From Methanomicrobiales archaeon (GTDB taxonomy: Archaea; Halobacteriota; Methanomicrobia; Methanomicrobiales; Methanospirillaceae): a DNA stretch of 27,795 nucleotides. The position numbers and the translations under genes are program-made. Within the stretch, counting starts at the first letter, position 1, and every line of letters begins with the position of its first letter. The stretch is from contig JAAZNH010000073.1 of assembly GCA_012798365.1 (NCBI GenBank), positions 1 through 27,795 on the forward strand. The letters run 5' to 3'. Below, piece after piece: positions 1 to 7,635 of this stretch. A model generated the notes under the pieces. That model was not told the DNA's origin and searched no databases. It saw only the letters and a list, made by a program, of their open reading frames with translations.

Positions 1-26
1 AAGTACCGAAAAGGGATGTTGCGATA

Positions 27-197
27 GTGAGGATTGATCTCCTGCTGACGGGGCTTCTTATTGCCTCAATTCTGATTTCCGGTTGCATGAATGCGGCATC
101 TCCTGCCCCATCATCGCAACCGGGGGTGCCCTGGAGAAAGGGCGGGGCCCTGGGAACGTCAACAGAAAAAAATGATTTCTACAGAGCACTTTTTTAA
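27..197 (+). CDS. Small predicted lipoprotein, 56 residues
   Basis: Reading from GTG at 27 gives a 56-residue ORF with a short hydrophobic signal segment ending in the lipobox-like LISGC (Cys20), followed by a Ala/Ser/Pro-rich stretch. This fits a small lipoprotein anchored outside the cytoplasmic membrane. No family is recognised. The frame stays open to the left edge of the window, so the real start could lie further upstream and the gene may be cut by the window. A GGGAT about 10 bases before the GTG is a weak ribosome site. Its TAA stop (195-197) interlocks with the TAA of the convergent permease gene. The lipobox is the main evidence, so this could also be a spurious ORF or a decayed gene end. 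Confidence 0.4.
   Translation: MRIDLLLTGLLIASILISGCMNAASPAPSSQPGVPWRKGGALGTSTEKNDFYRALF
166..172 (-). terminator. T-run downstream of the GntP-type permease gene
   Basis: On the minus strand a run of seven T residues follows about 20 bases after the permease stop codon. Archaeal transcription commonly ends on such T-runs without a hairpin. It lies inside the convergent lipoprotein ORF, so the two transcripts would overlap. Confidence 0.3.
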
Positions 198-1468
198 AAG
201 ATAAAAAATTCCAGCCCCACGGCAACAACAAAAATAGCAATCCCCGCAAGGGCAACCGGCAGCGTATAATTTTTCACCACCGTGCCGATATCGTCCCCGG
301 TTGTCCGCTGGACGAGCCAGAAATAGGGATCCGTCACGTACGACACGATGCAGGAGCCGGCGCTGATAAGGAGGATGAGGGTCACCGGGTGCATTGCGCT
401 CACAACAGCGGACCCTGCCAGCACTTCAGCAGTGATGATTGCAGTCACGACCCGGGATCCCTGGGCAGTTTCGATCACTGCTGCGAGAATGAAGGGGACA
501 AGGATTACCGGGATGGCAGCCATCAGCTGGCCCATTGTCCCTTGGGCAAACCCGCTCTGGACGATCACAAAACCGAGGGCCCCGGCCCCGCAGATGTCGA
601 AAATGATCATGCCGGCATGTTTTGCACTCTTCGCAAGGCCTGGCGCCCTTACTGCCGGTGATGCAAGACCGATGGCAGTCACCGCACCGATCAGCATGAT
701 GAAATTGACGGTTGCCGTGTGGGAAAGCCCGAGAAGAAGATACGAGACCGGAATTGCTATGATGATCGCGATGAACGGTGCCCACGCCCTCCAGTGAAAT
801 GCAGGGGGTGGATCCGCCGTACTGACCAGGCATTCAGGGGGAGTGGGAGGCTGTCCTGATCCCATGACCTCCGGGCGGGCCCACCGGAAGAACAGGACAA
901 CGCCGGCAAGAAGGGCAAGTGAGACCGGGACAGCGATGGCATCGAAGAGGACCGGGCCTGCCGATCCGGCAAATCCGGCAATGAGCGGGATGGTGACCGG
1001 TGTCGGATAGATGAGCGCGTACGAGATGATACTGCCCACCGCGGCAAGATACAAAAGGATGTTGCGCCGGGCACGGTCTTTTTCCAGGCAGTCCAGGACC
1101 GGGTTCAGCAGGATATAGGCCGTGACACAACAGGCGATCGGCACGGCGAGCAGGAATCCGGAAAATCCGGCAAGTGCCGGGGGGTCATGGACGAGTCTCC
1201 GGATATCAGATACGATCTCCTCCGCCTGTTTCTGTTCCTGCAAAAGGATGGCGATCACTGCCCCGCACAGGATGATGATGCCGAAGGCTGAAAAGACCCT
1301 GCCTACCCCGGTAATGATCCCGACAAGTGTTGCATCCAGTGTCATACCGGCCAGGAGTCCGAAGAGGATAGAACCCCCGACAAGGGTGAAGAACGGGGAT
1401 ATCCGGTACCAGAGGCTCACGGCCGTGATGAGGGCAATGGTGATGATGAATGCGATGAGGAGGTCCAT
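194..1468 (-). CDS. GntP-family permease (gluconate/organic acid:H+ symporter type)
   Basis: This is a 424-residue, strongly hydrophobic protein with about 11-12 predicted membrane segments. The C-terminal stretch around SYVTDPYFWLV matches the conserved SH/VND-x-FWL region of GntP-type symporters, which import gluconate or related hydroxy acids with protons. The substrate here cannot be told. I chose ATG 1468 (MDLLIAF) because the residues encoded before it are polar and unlike the family, and because the hydrophobic protein begins right there; a weak CAGG precedes it. The length fits the family (about 420-460). It stands alone on this strand with a T-run after the stop. A sugar-acid permease is not an obvious need of a hydrogenotrophic methanogen, so the substrate may be an unusual carboxylate. 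Confidence 0.82.
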   Translation of the reverse strand: MDLLIAFIITIALITAVSLWYRISPFFTLVGGSILFGLLAGMTLDATLVGIITGVGRVFSAFGIIILCGAVIAILLQEQKQAEEIVSDIRRLVHDPPALAGFSGFLLAVPIACCVTAYILLNPVLDCLEKDRARRNILLYLAAVGSIISYALIYPTPVTIPLIAGFAGSAGPVLFDAIAVPVSLALLAGVVLFFRWARPEVMGSGQPPTPPECLVSTADPPPAFHWRAWAPFIAIIIAIPVSYLLLGLSHTATVNFIMLIGAVTAIGLASPAVRAPGLAKSAKHAGMIIFDICGAGALGFVIVQSGFAQGTMGQLMAAIPVILVPFILAAVIETAQGSRVVTAIITAEVLAGSAVVSAMHPVTLILLISAGSCIVSYVTDPYFWLVQRTTGDDIGTVVKNYTLPVALAGIAIFVVAVGLEFFIF

Positions 1469-1770
1469 GCCTGATATACTATTCCCGGGTGGATCGTAAA
1501 AATGATTGGAACGGCAGTGGCCGGCACAACAACGCGTGAATGATCGGGACCGGACCGTCCCCTCATCCCGCGAGATCGGATCCAGGAAGTACTCGTGCAA
1601 TGACGGGAGAAGATGCAGTTGCCCGTGCGATAATCCCGTTAATGGGGTACCGGATCACAACCCCCATCTCCCGAAAGGGTTTACCCTGCAGGGGATTGTC
1701 CTTCCCGGGCCGGTTTTCCCCGGGAGGATCAGACCCGTCCCTGCCGCGGGATGGTTGACCGGAAAAAAGA
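1469..1770. other. Intergenic region with a GC-rich hairpin
   Basis: About 300 bases lie between the permease start and the end of the next leftward gene. Short ORFs here lack ribosome sites and recognisable content. A strong inverted repeat sits at 1699-1709 and 1718-1728 (TCCTTCCCGGG against CCCCGGGAGGA with a short loop). It has no T-run after it, so I do not call it a terminator. The permease promoter must be here, but I see no clear TATA box. Confidence 0.4.
1763..1768 (-). terminator. T6 run directly after the 75-residue helical protein gene
   Basis: On the minus strand six T residues begin 2 bases after the gene's TAA stop, a plausible archaeal T-run terminator for the two-gene Cache-HAMP operon. 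Confidence 0.4.
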
Positions 1771-1998
1771 TTATTTTAACAACCGCAGATCGTCTGCTGC
1801 AGCTTTTGCCTCTGCTGCAGACAGGAGACCTGCCAGGTCTTCTTCCACCAGGTAGGCAAACTTTCCCATGTGAGCCATGGTCAGTTCATCGGGCCTGATC
1901 CCCAGTTTTTCACACGCATCCTTTACCATGTCCATGGATGCGGGGCCGACCCGGCCGGCAAGGGACGCAATGACTTTTCCTGCAAATTCTGCTGCCAT
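1771..1998 (-). CDS. 75-residue helical 'GP' domain protein, partner of a HAMP protein
   Basis: This is a small soluble, probably all-helical protein without a signal peptide. It starts at ATG 1998, 10 bases after the stop of the Cache-HAMP gene, so the two are likely co-transcribed. I recognise no named family with certainty. By eye it aligns over its full length with residues 1-70 of the TPR protein at 4811-6265: a hydrophobic residue then Gly-Pro near position 18, then a Cys, a Pro-x2-3-Thr step and a following Val/Ala pattern. Both genes follow HAMP-only membrane proteins. I infer that this domain is a cytoplasmic partner reading the HAMP output. Gly-Pro-start helical domains of similar size occur on some bacterial signalling proteins, but I cannot confirm a link. 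Confidence 0.7.
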   Translation of the reverse strand: MAAEFAGKVIASLAGRVGPASMDMVKDACEKLGIRPDELTMAHMGKFAYLVEEDLAGLLSAAEAKAAADDLRLLK

Positions 1999-2008
1999 TT
2001 TTTCTGCC

Positions 2009-2956
2009 TCAGGCGGATTTTGCCTTCTTCATGTAGTATTTGACACTGACCACCATTCGTTTGAATGAGCCGGCCAGTTCCCCGATCTCGTCATCGCTGG
2101 TTACCTCAACATCCGTATTGGAGAGGTCCCCCAGGCTCACGTTGTTGGCAACCTCGGTCAGCTGTTTTATGGGCCGGGTGATGCGCAGGGCCATGAAGTA
2201 ACTCACGATGATGACGACAATCATGGTCAGGAATGTCACGATCAGGATCGTGTTCTGGGTGCCGACCGATTCGGTCTTCTGCCGGATGTCTGCGGTAGTC
2301 TTGTCGAGTTTTATCTTGATGGTTGATTCGGTCTGTTTTGCCGGGGCCGAGAACTCGCTGATGTAGGTTGTTGCTGCAAGCTGGAGGGTCACGCCGTCTG
2401 CTGTTGGTGTCGGGATCGTTGTGATGACCATGTATTTGGACCGCTTCACGCCGTCGGCCTCGTTCCAGTCATAGTAGCCGGCGGAATCCTGGCCCGCAAG
2501 TGCTTTCTGGAGGATGGCATCAAAGACCGGATCGTTTGCGCCAATCGCGTTGAGGCTGGTGCCGACAACTGCCGGGTTTGAGTGGAAGTAGCTCACGTGC
2601 GTTGTGCTGTCATGGACTGCGGTATACCCGGTCTTTCCCACGGGCTGGACGGCAAGGGCTGCAAAGTACGGGTCTGCCTGGAGGTCGGCAAGTTTCATCG
2701 TGGGATGGCTTTTGATATAGATGTCCAGCTGCTTTGATACATCCTGGGCTTTCTGGGAGATGATCTGCTCGCCGAGCTGGTCCAGCGCCTTTGTGCTGTC
2801 CTTAATCGATGCATCCCCGATGGTCTTTGCATCATTCACGACAGAAAGACCCAGCGCCTTTGAATCCTGGAGCGCCACAAATCCCAGGACTGCAAGGGGG
2901 ATCATCGTCAGGATGAGCATGGTCCCCATCAGTTTGATCATGATACTCATTTTCAT
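2009..2956 (-). CDS. Cache-HAMP membrane sensor without an output domain
   Basis: The 315-residue protein has one N-terminal membrane helix (about 8-28) and an extracytoplasmic region with a Cache-like pattern, including the GKTGYTAV and HSNPAVVG segments typical of single-Cache sensors. A second membrane helix follows (about 235-257), then a HAMP domain from RITRPIKQL through DDEIGELAGSF. The chain ends about 15 residues after HAMP. There is no kinase, methyl-accepting or cyclase domain, so the signal must pass to a separate protein, most likely the 75-residue protein encoded just downstream. The start ATG 2956 (MKMSIM) could also be ATG 2950. The gene is divergent from a second HAMP unit across a 146-base promoter region. 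Cache domains usually bind small organic ligands; the ligand here is unknown. Confidence 0.82.
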   Translation of the reverse strand: MKMSIMIKLMGTMLILTMIPLAVLGFVALQDSKALGLSVVNDAKTIGDASIKDSTKALDQLGEQIISQKAQDVSKQLDIYIKSHPTMKLADLQADPYFAALAVQPVGKTGYTAVHDSTTHVSYFHSNPAVVGTSLNAIGANDPVFDAILQKALAGQDSAGYYDWNEADGVKRSKYMVITTIPTPTADGVTLQLAATTYISEFSAPAKQTESTIKIKLDKTTADIRQKTESVGTQNTILIVTFLTMIVVIIVSYFMALRITRPIKQLTEVANNVSLGDLSNTDVEVTSDDEIGELAGSFKRMVVSVKYYMKKAKSA

Positions 2957-3102
2957 ACAGATACCTGTCCGAAAATAAGTGGATTTTGGGCGTTATTTAT
3001 TAAAATCGCAAAGAATTATCGCCATTTGTTATTGCATGGCATCAAGACTTTGCGATTTTGTTATCTGGTAGTCCCGTTTCAATGGTACCCGGGAGAGTGT
3101 GA
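2957..3102. promoter_or_regulatory. Divergent promoter region with a 12-bp inverted repeat
   Basis: This AT-rich stretch between two divergent genes carries a perfect 12-bp inverted repeat: AAAATCGCAAAG at 3002-3013 and CTTTGCGATTTT at 3048-3059, 34 bases apart. The AT-rich block TTATTTATTAAAA just left of it is a plausible TATA region for the leftward gene. The symmetric placement suggests one regulator, perhaps looping or binding twice, that controls both units. Confidence 0.5.
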
Positions 3103-4005
3103 GTGTATCCAATGTCAAGAAATTCCTCTCATGCGTGCACCGGCATCCTGGTAGTCCTTTTCCTTGTTGCCGCTGTATGCACCGCCGGATGTTCATCAGC
3201 ACACAGTACCGGCCCGGAACAATCCCCGTCGGGGACCCTCATCGTGCATGGCTCCACGGCCGTTACTCCGGCCCTCGAGGAGCAGGCACGGGTTTTTACT
3301 GTACAGTACCCGGACACCCGGGTTGAGGTAACGGGCAGTTCCAGCGGCGAGGCGATCTATTACCTCCTGAGCGGGAAATGCGATATTGCCCCGTCAGCGA
3401 GGCCTCCTACGGCTGCTGAATATGCCGAGGCAAAAAATACCGGCAAAAATCTCCACATGACGGTTGTCGGGTATGATGGCGTTGCGGTCCTTGTTCACAG
3501 CCAGAACCCGGTGTCTGCCATCACCTCCGACCAGATACGGCAGATTTTCTTCAACGGCAGCATCTCCGCGTGGGAGCAGATCCCGGGGTCCGGTAAGACC
3601 GGCCCCATCCGGGTGTACGTGCAGGACCCCCGGGCAAGCGCAACCGCAGAGTTCTTTGTTTCGCGGGCCGGCGCCGGCATGTCCTTTGTCCCCACGGCAG
3701 TTCTTGTTCCCGGCTCAAGCTCCGAACTGCTCTCGAAAAAGATCCTCACCGACCCGGATGGCATCACGTTCTCGTCAACTGCCTATGTCTACCCGAATAT
3801 GAAGGCGCTGCAGGTCGATGGCGTGGCGCCCCGCCCGGCTTCCCTGTCGTACTCGGCCTACCCGATCTCCCGGAAACTCTATGTTATCACGGATGGAAAA
3901 CCACAAGGGCTGACGAAAGAGTTCATCAATTTCCTGTTCTCTGAAGCAGGACGGAAGATCACGACCGGGAAGGGGATTGTTCCGGTATCGCAGGTGCAGC
4001 CATGA
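3103..4005 (+). CDS. PstS-like substrate-binding lipoprotein
   Basis: The 300-residue protein has a signal peptide with lipobox CTAGC at about residues 26-30, then a type-II periplasmic binding fold of the PBP-like/PstS group. The opening GTLIVHGSTAVTP and the GSSSGEAIYYLLSGKCDIAPSAR pattern are typical of phosphate- or tungstate-like anion binders. No permease or ATPase gene is nearby. It overlaps the next gene by ATGA (4002-4005), which encodes a HAMP membrane protein, so I infer a sensing rather than a transport role. I chose GTG 3103 because GGGAGA lies 6 bases before it; ATG 3112 is a possible alternative. Ligand identity is unknown, and phosphate is only the family default. Confidence 0.8.
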   Translation: MYPMSRNSSHACTGILVVLFLVAAVCTAGCSSAHSTGPEQSPSGTLIVHGSTAVTPALEEQARVFTVQYPDTRVEVTGSSSGEAIYYLLSGKCDIAPSARPPTAAEYAEAKNTGKNLHMTVVGYDGVAVLVHSQNPVSAITSDQIRQIFFNGSISAWEQIPGSGKTGPIRVYVQDPRASATAEFFVSRAGAGMSFVPTAVLVPGSSSELLSKKILTDPDGITFSSTAYVYPNMKALQVDGVAPRPASLSYSAYPISRKLYVITDGKPQGLTKEFINFLFSEAGRKITTGKGIVPVSQVQP

Positions 4006-4814
4006 AGATCCAGCACAAGATCATTGTGTCCTTCCTCTGCGTGATGGTCCTCTTCCTTGCAGCAGGCCTTGTCATCGGTGCCAGTGTCCAGCAGATGAAT
4101 GCTCTTGAGGCAACCATCAGCACGGACTATGCCATCAATGCCGAGGCGATGAAGTACCAGGACGGGGTCCGGCAGCTGCAGGTGGGCGAGTCGTTTGTTG
4201 TCCAGGGCAACACCGCGATGGGCAGCCAGCTCATAGGGGAAGGCAAAGACGGGATGGAATCAAGTCGGGCAAATCTCCGCTCGCTCGTTACTGACCCGTC
4301 CCTCTTAACATCCCTGGACGAGATTTCCCGGCTCGAAGCAGGGGTACTGGCAACCTCAGAGGAGATCGACCGGCTCTCGACATCCGCGGACCCGGCCCGG
4401 CAGGAACTTCTGAACCGGAAACTTGCAACCCTGCAGGACCAGGTCGAGGCACTGAACCTGGGGATCTCGGCGTTTGTTGACCGGACGGACCAGAACCTGG
4501 TTGCAGCCATCAAAGCAGCAAAGGAGTACGGGTCATTTACGACAACGGTTACGATCCTCAGTTTTGTCATTGCCCTGTGCATCTCCATGGCGATTGCGTT
4601 CTTCCTTGCCGGGCGCATCACCCGGCCGATTGTGAAACTGACCGGGATCGCAAACAAGGTGAGTAACGGGATCCTTGTCCACACCATCACGCGGGAATCG
4701 GATGACGAGATCGGGGACCTTGCGGACTCCTTCCGGAAGATGATCAATGCGTTCAAGGTAATCCAGAGCATGTCCGCTGTCAGGTCTGATGAGCAGATGG
4801 ATGAAGATGCATGA
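4002..4814 (+). CDS. HAMP membrane protein with helical extracytoplasmic domain
   Basis: The 270-residue protein has a membrane helix at about 7-30, then a roughly 150-residue helical extracytoplasmic region like the four-helix-bundle ligand domains of chemoreceptors. A second membrane helix (about 180-204) and a HAMP domain from RITRPIVKL to DDEIGDLADSF follow. It ends in a short acidic tail with no output domain. Both ends overlap neighbours by ATGA, so the binding lipoprotein, this protein and the TPR protein are translationally coupled. I infer that the loaded binding protein docks on the outer domain and the HAMP signals to the TPR protein. The HAMP sequence is close to that of the divergent Cache-HAMP protein, which suggests a common origin. 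Confidence 0.82.
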   Translation: MKIQHKIIVSFLCVMVLFLAAGLVIGASVQQMNALEATISTDYAINAEAMKYQDGVRQLQVGESFVVQGNTAMGSQLIGEGKDGMESSRANLRSLVTDPSLLTSLDEISRLEAGVLATSEEIDRLSTSADPARQELLNRKLATLQDQVEALNLGISAFVDRTDQNLVAAIKAAKEYGSFTTTVTILSFVIALCISMAIAFFLAGRITRPIVKLTGIANKVSNGILVHTITRESDDEIGDLADSFRKMINAFKVIQSMSAVRSDEQMDEDA

Positions 4815-6265
4815 GTTTCCAGTCTGATGCGGTGAATATCCTCCGGGCGGAGATCGGGCCTTCGGCCCCGGTGTTTCTCCGGAAATGCCTTGAGGATCTC
4901 AGAAAGGATCCCCTGGCCGTCACCGAAGCGGATATCGAGGAGATCGCGGACCGGGTGTATGACGGGATCCGCAGCATGATTGATGATGCAACTGCATTCC
5001 GGGCCCGGCATCGTATCCTCCAGATCCCGCCCAATGCCCGGGAACTGCGGCGGGCAAAGCCGCGTTCTCTTTCGGGACATACGGGTGATCGGCTCCCGGA
5101 ACTGCCCCTCGACCCCCGGGCCGGCGAGCATGTCCCCCCCGTCATAGCCGGGCCGGCAGCAGCACCCGGTCCTGCCCCCTCCCCGCCTGCCCCCGCCCGG
5201 CCTCCGGATGCAGGGCCCCCCGCAACCCCTGCTGCGGAGCCGGTGGATGATCGGTCCCGGCCCGTTACCGGGCCGGCCCCTCAGGAGGGTTTCGGAACCG
5301 GTCGGCTTGTTGTTCCATCCCCCGGCCCGGCTGTGGCCGCGGATCCTTCCCTCCCGGCAAAAACCGGCACGGGAACCGGATCCCTTGCAGTGCCGGCAGG
5401 TCCCCTGCCTGCCGGAAAATCAGCGCCGGAAGCCGGATCCGCCGCCCCCGGGGATATTACCGCCCTCTTCTCCCGGATGTGCACTGACGGGCAGAAGAAG
5501 TCCCTGCCCCGGGAAGTACTGGCGCCGGAACCCGCCCTGATACGTAAGGCCGTGGAGACCGGTGCCGGGCCGGCGCCCGGGGAGGCAGTTTCAGATCCGG
5601 TGTCTTCAGCAGCCGGCCTGGATCCGGTCACCGGTTCGGACAACGGGTATAGTGGACAGGGGGATGCTGCGGAACCCAACGCGGAATCGTTAACGGACGC
5701 AGAATTTCCCGCTGTGCCGGATGACGGTGATCCCGGCATGCCGGTGCTCTCCCTGCAGGAACGGCTCCGGGATACCGTTGCCCGTCTCGAAGATGACGGG
5801 GACAACCTGGATCTCTGGTGGGAGGCAGCCGCGCTCTGTGCCCGGGCAGGAAAATACCGGGACGCAGCAGTCGCCTGCCAGAAGATGCTGGAGCTGGGCG
5901 GCGAGACTGCGGCCACCTGGCACATGCTGGGCGACTGCTACAAGAAGACCGGGCAGTACGATGACTGCGATGCAGCCTATGCACGGTCCCTGGAACTTGA
6001 ACCGCAGGATCCCGTGGTCTGGCTCAAGCGGGCAAAGGTGCTGATCAACAGAAACCGGCCCGATGACGCCCTGGTCTGCTGCGATTATTCGCTCAACCTT
6101 GACAATACGTCCATGGAAGCGTGGCATTACAAGGCGTTTGTCCTGCAGAAAGCTAAACGGCCTGGAGAGGCGCTGGAGATCTACACGTACCTGCGTGACG
6201 CAGACCCGTCTGATGAGAAAGCTGCCCGGCAGGTCACCACCATCCAGCGGATGCTTGGGCAATGA
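4811..6265 (+). CDS. Cytoplasmic protein: helical 'GP' domain, Pro/Ala-rich linker, TPR repeats
   Basis: The 484-residue protein has three parts. Residues 1-70 form a helical domain resembling the 75-residue protein at 1771-1998 (Gly16-Pro17, Cys27-region, Pro/Thr step). Residues about 95-314 are a low-complexity Pro/Ala/Gly-rich linker, probably disordered. Residues about 335-484 hold about four tetratricopeptide repeats (WWEAAALCARAGKYRDA, WHMLGDCYKKTGQYDD, WLKRAKVLINRNRPDDA, WHYKAFVLQKAKRPGEA). TPRs bind other proteins. The start overlaps the HAMP gene by ATGA. I infer a scaffold that receives the HAMP signal through its N-terminus and recruits a target through the TPRs. The target is not encoded nearby in any obvious form. 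Confidence 0.75.
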   Translation: MSFQSDAVNILRAEIGPSAPVFLRKCLEDLRKDPLAVTEADIEEIADRVYDGIRSMIDDATAFRARHRILQIPPNARELRRAKPRSLSGHTGDRLPELPLDPRAGEHVPPVIAGPAAAPGPAPSPPAPARPPDAGPPATPAAEPVDDRSRPVTGPAPQEGFGTGRLVVPSPGPAVAADPSLPAKTGTGTGSLAVPAGPLPAGKSAPEAGSAAPGDITALFSRMCTDGQKKSLPREVLAPEPALIRKAVETGAGPAPGEAVSDPVSSAAGLDPVTGSDNGYSGQGDAAEPNAESLTDAEFPAVPDDGDPGMPVLSLQERLRDTVARLEDDGDNLDLWWEAAALCARAGKYRDAAVACQKMLELGGETAATWHMLGDCYKKTGQYDDCDAAYARSLELEPQDPVVWLKRAKVLINRNRPDDALVCCDYSLNLDNTSMEAWHYKAFVLQKAKRPGEALEIYTYLRDADPSDEKAARQVTTIQRMLGQ

Positions 6266-6465
6266 GGGTGTTTTGGTTTTTTCCCTGCCCGCTGGTGTCG
6301 GCTCACTGAGATCCCGGGCTCCTGCGTGCGGTTATGAAGAACTGTTGTGATGCATCTGGTCCGCAACAATGCTGGTCCGTTCTGATGGTGTCATGCATTC
6401 CTGTCTAACAAAAACCGGCGGCTGCTTGAGGGATACTCCTATGCCGGGAATCATTACCCGGATGG
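6266..6465. other. Convergent intergenic region, nothing recognised
   Basis: About 200 bases separate the rightward TPR gene from the leftward methyltransferase. I see no ORF with support; the only structure is the terminator hairpin at its right end. Confidence 0.4.
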
Positions 6466-6466
6466 G

Positions 6467-6490
6467 AAAAAAGTGAAGGGATCACTTTTT
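6467..6490 (-). terminator. Hairpin terminator overlapping the methyltransferase stop codon
   Basis: AAAAAGTGA (6468-6476) and TCACTTTTT (6482-6490) form a perfect 9-bp stem with a 5-base loop. On the minus strand the TGA stop lies inside the stem and the 3' arm ends in a T6 run, as in an intrinsic terminator. It could also serve the converging TPR transcript. Confidence 0.5.
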
Positions 6491-7132
6491 CCGGAACACG
6501 ATCCAGTATCCGGAGTCATTGTCGATCAGTTCGTATTCGAAGATCCCTGCAGCGGCAAGCGCTGACCGGATGATATGCGGGTTGCAGCGCATATACAGGT
6601 CACGCTGGTAGGATTGCCAGCCCGGGTCCCGTTTACTCATCTGGTTCCACACCTCTTCCTGGAGCCGGGCATTGCCATACCCGTCCCCGATGTAGGCAAG
6701 CCCCCCGGGCCTGAGCACCCGCAGGCACTCCGAAAAACCCCGCGACAGGCTTGGCCAGAAGAAGAACGATCCCCTGCTGACAGCAAGATTCACGGATCCG
6801 GTCCCGAACGGAAGGAGATTAACGGTTCCCTCCATGGGCCGGACACGCTGGCTGAGCCCGTATTGTTTTACATTGGCACCGGCAATAGCTCCCGCTTTCT
6901 CTGAATCATCGAGGGCAAAAACGGTAAGGTTGGAGAGGGTGGCAATCGCAATCGCCAGGTGGCCGGTTCCACTCCCGATATCGATACAGAAGCCTGTATC
7001 GATGTCGGCTTTTGTGAGGATCTGGTGGGCAATAACCGGGAAGATCGGGAAGAACACCGACCGGGCCAGTTCATTGTCGGACCGGAAGTTGTCGGTCATC
7101 TGCAATGCTGTTGTTGTGGATAATGCATTCAT
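6482..7132 (-). CDS. Class I SAM-dependent methyltransferase, family A copy 1
   Basis: The 216-residue protein has the Rossmann methyltransferase fold. Motif I is CIDIGSGTGHLAIAIA, the motif II acid lies in FALDDSE, and a post-motif reads VSRGSFFFWPSLSRGFSECLRVLRPGGLAYIGDG. The same VSRGS-xx-FW signature recurs in the proteins at 10843 and 15585, so they form one paralogous family. The substrate is unknown; one copy sits inside the metal-uptake locus, which hints at a shared pathway. Start choice: ATG 7132 has GGGGAT upstream. ATG 7099 (MTDNFRSDNE) matches the 15600 start of the third copy and may be the true one. A TTG at 7183 is unlikely. It follows the 140-residue gene by about 45 bases on the same strand. 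Confidence 0.78.
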   Translation of the reverse strand: MNALSTTTALQMTDNFRSDNELARSVFFPIFPVIAHQILTKADIDTGFCIDIGSGTGHLAIAIATLSNLTVFALDDSEKAGAIAGANVKQYGLSQRVRPMEGTVNLLPFGTGSVNLAVSRGSFFFWPSLSRGFSECLRVLRPGGLAYIGDGYGNARLQEEVWNQMSKRDPGWQSYQRDLYMRCNPHIIRSALAAAGIFEYELIDNDSGYWIVFRKK

Positions 7133-7175
7133 GCAGGAATAATCCCCGACCGTATGCCGTGTTCCCCGGCAGGCT

Positions 7176-7598
7176 TTACGCAACCGCTGCCTGTCCTGCT
7201 TTTTCCCGAATCACCTGCTGCGCATTCTTCTTCTTCGTCAGCCAGATGAGGTCCTTACCGGAATAGGCAAACGCGCTCATCAGGATGACCCGGATGTGCG
7301 GCGGGATCCCCGAAGTATCTGCAGCCTGCGGTGCCAGCAGGAATTTTTTCGTCTTGTTGCTACTGCCATTCAGTACCTGGTCGAACGCACTGACCACTTC
7401 ATCGGCGGGCAGCCGGTTCAGCGACACGGCGATGAATGCCTCTTCGATACCGCTCCACCTGCCCCGGCTCGCCCGGTAACAATACGTTCCCGCCAAAGAC
7501 CCGGCCATTGGTGTTACAGTCCAGCCATCGAATGCTGAGAAGTGCTGGCGGAGGTCCCGCTCTGCAAACAGTTTCATGACATCTTTTGTTGAGCCCAT
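7176..7598 (-). CDS. Unrecognised 140-residue protein
   Basis: This ORF encodes a soluble 140-residue protein with no signal peptide or membrane helix. Coding quality looks good (GC-rich third positions). It has a TATA-like box about 30 bases before ATG 7598 and continues into a methyltransferase gene on the same strand. I recognise no domain. Visible points are an aromatic/Gly-rich middle (MAGSLAGTYCYRASRGRWSG), a basic C-terminal helix and Ala-rich tail. The close spacing to the methyltransferase suggests one transcript. No function is proposed. Confidence 0.65.
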   Translation of the reverse strand: MGSTKDVMKLFAERDLRQHFSAFDGWTVTPMAGSLAGTYCYRASRGRWSGIEEAFIAVSLNRLPADEVVSAFDQVLNGSSNKTKKFLLAPQAADTSGIPPHIRVILMSAFAYSGKDLIWLTKKKNAQQVIREKAGQAAVA

Positions 7599-7627
7599 TG
7601 GTATCGGAAACCGGTTGGCCTTAGGAT

Positions 7628-7635
7628 CTTATAAG
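7628..7635 (-). promoter_or_regulatory. TATA-like box for the 140-residue protein gene
   Basis: CTTATAAG lies about 30 bases upstream of ATG 7598 on the minus strand. That spacing would place the transcript start only a few bases before the start codon, as is common for archaeal leaderless or short-leader genes. Confidence 0.45.

Noticed and set aside
348..797. A 149-codon plus-strand frame inside the GntP-type permease gene
   Set aside because: It is antisense to the permease and Met/Ala/Thr-rich, as expected from reversed hydrophobic codons.
1699..1728. GC-rich hairpin as a terminator
   Set aside because: There is no T-run on either side; the T6 run directly after the 75-residue gene is a better terminator.
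1506..1898. Plus-strand ORFs between the permease and the 75-residue gene
   Set aside because: They run into the antisense of the 75-residue gene and have no start signal or family features.
4127..5131. A 334-codon open frame on the minus strand opposite the HAMP and TPR genes
   Set aside because: It is antisense to two well-supported genes, has an Arg/Ser-rich composition typical of GC-rich shadow frames, and shows no motif.
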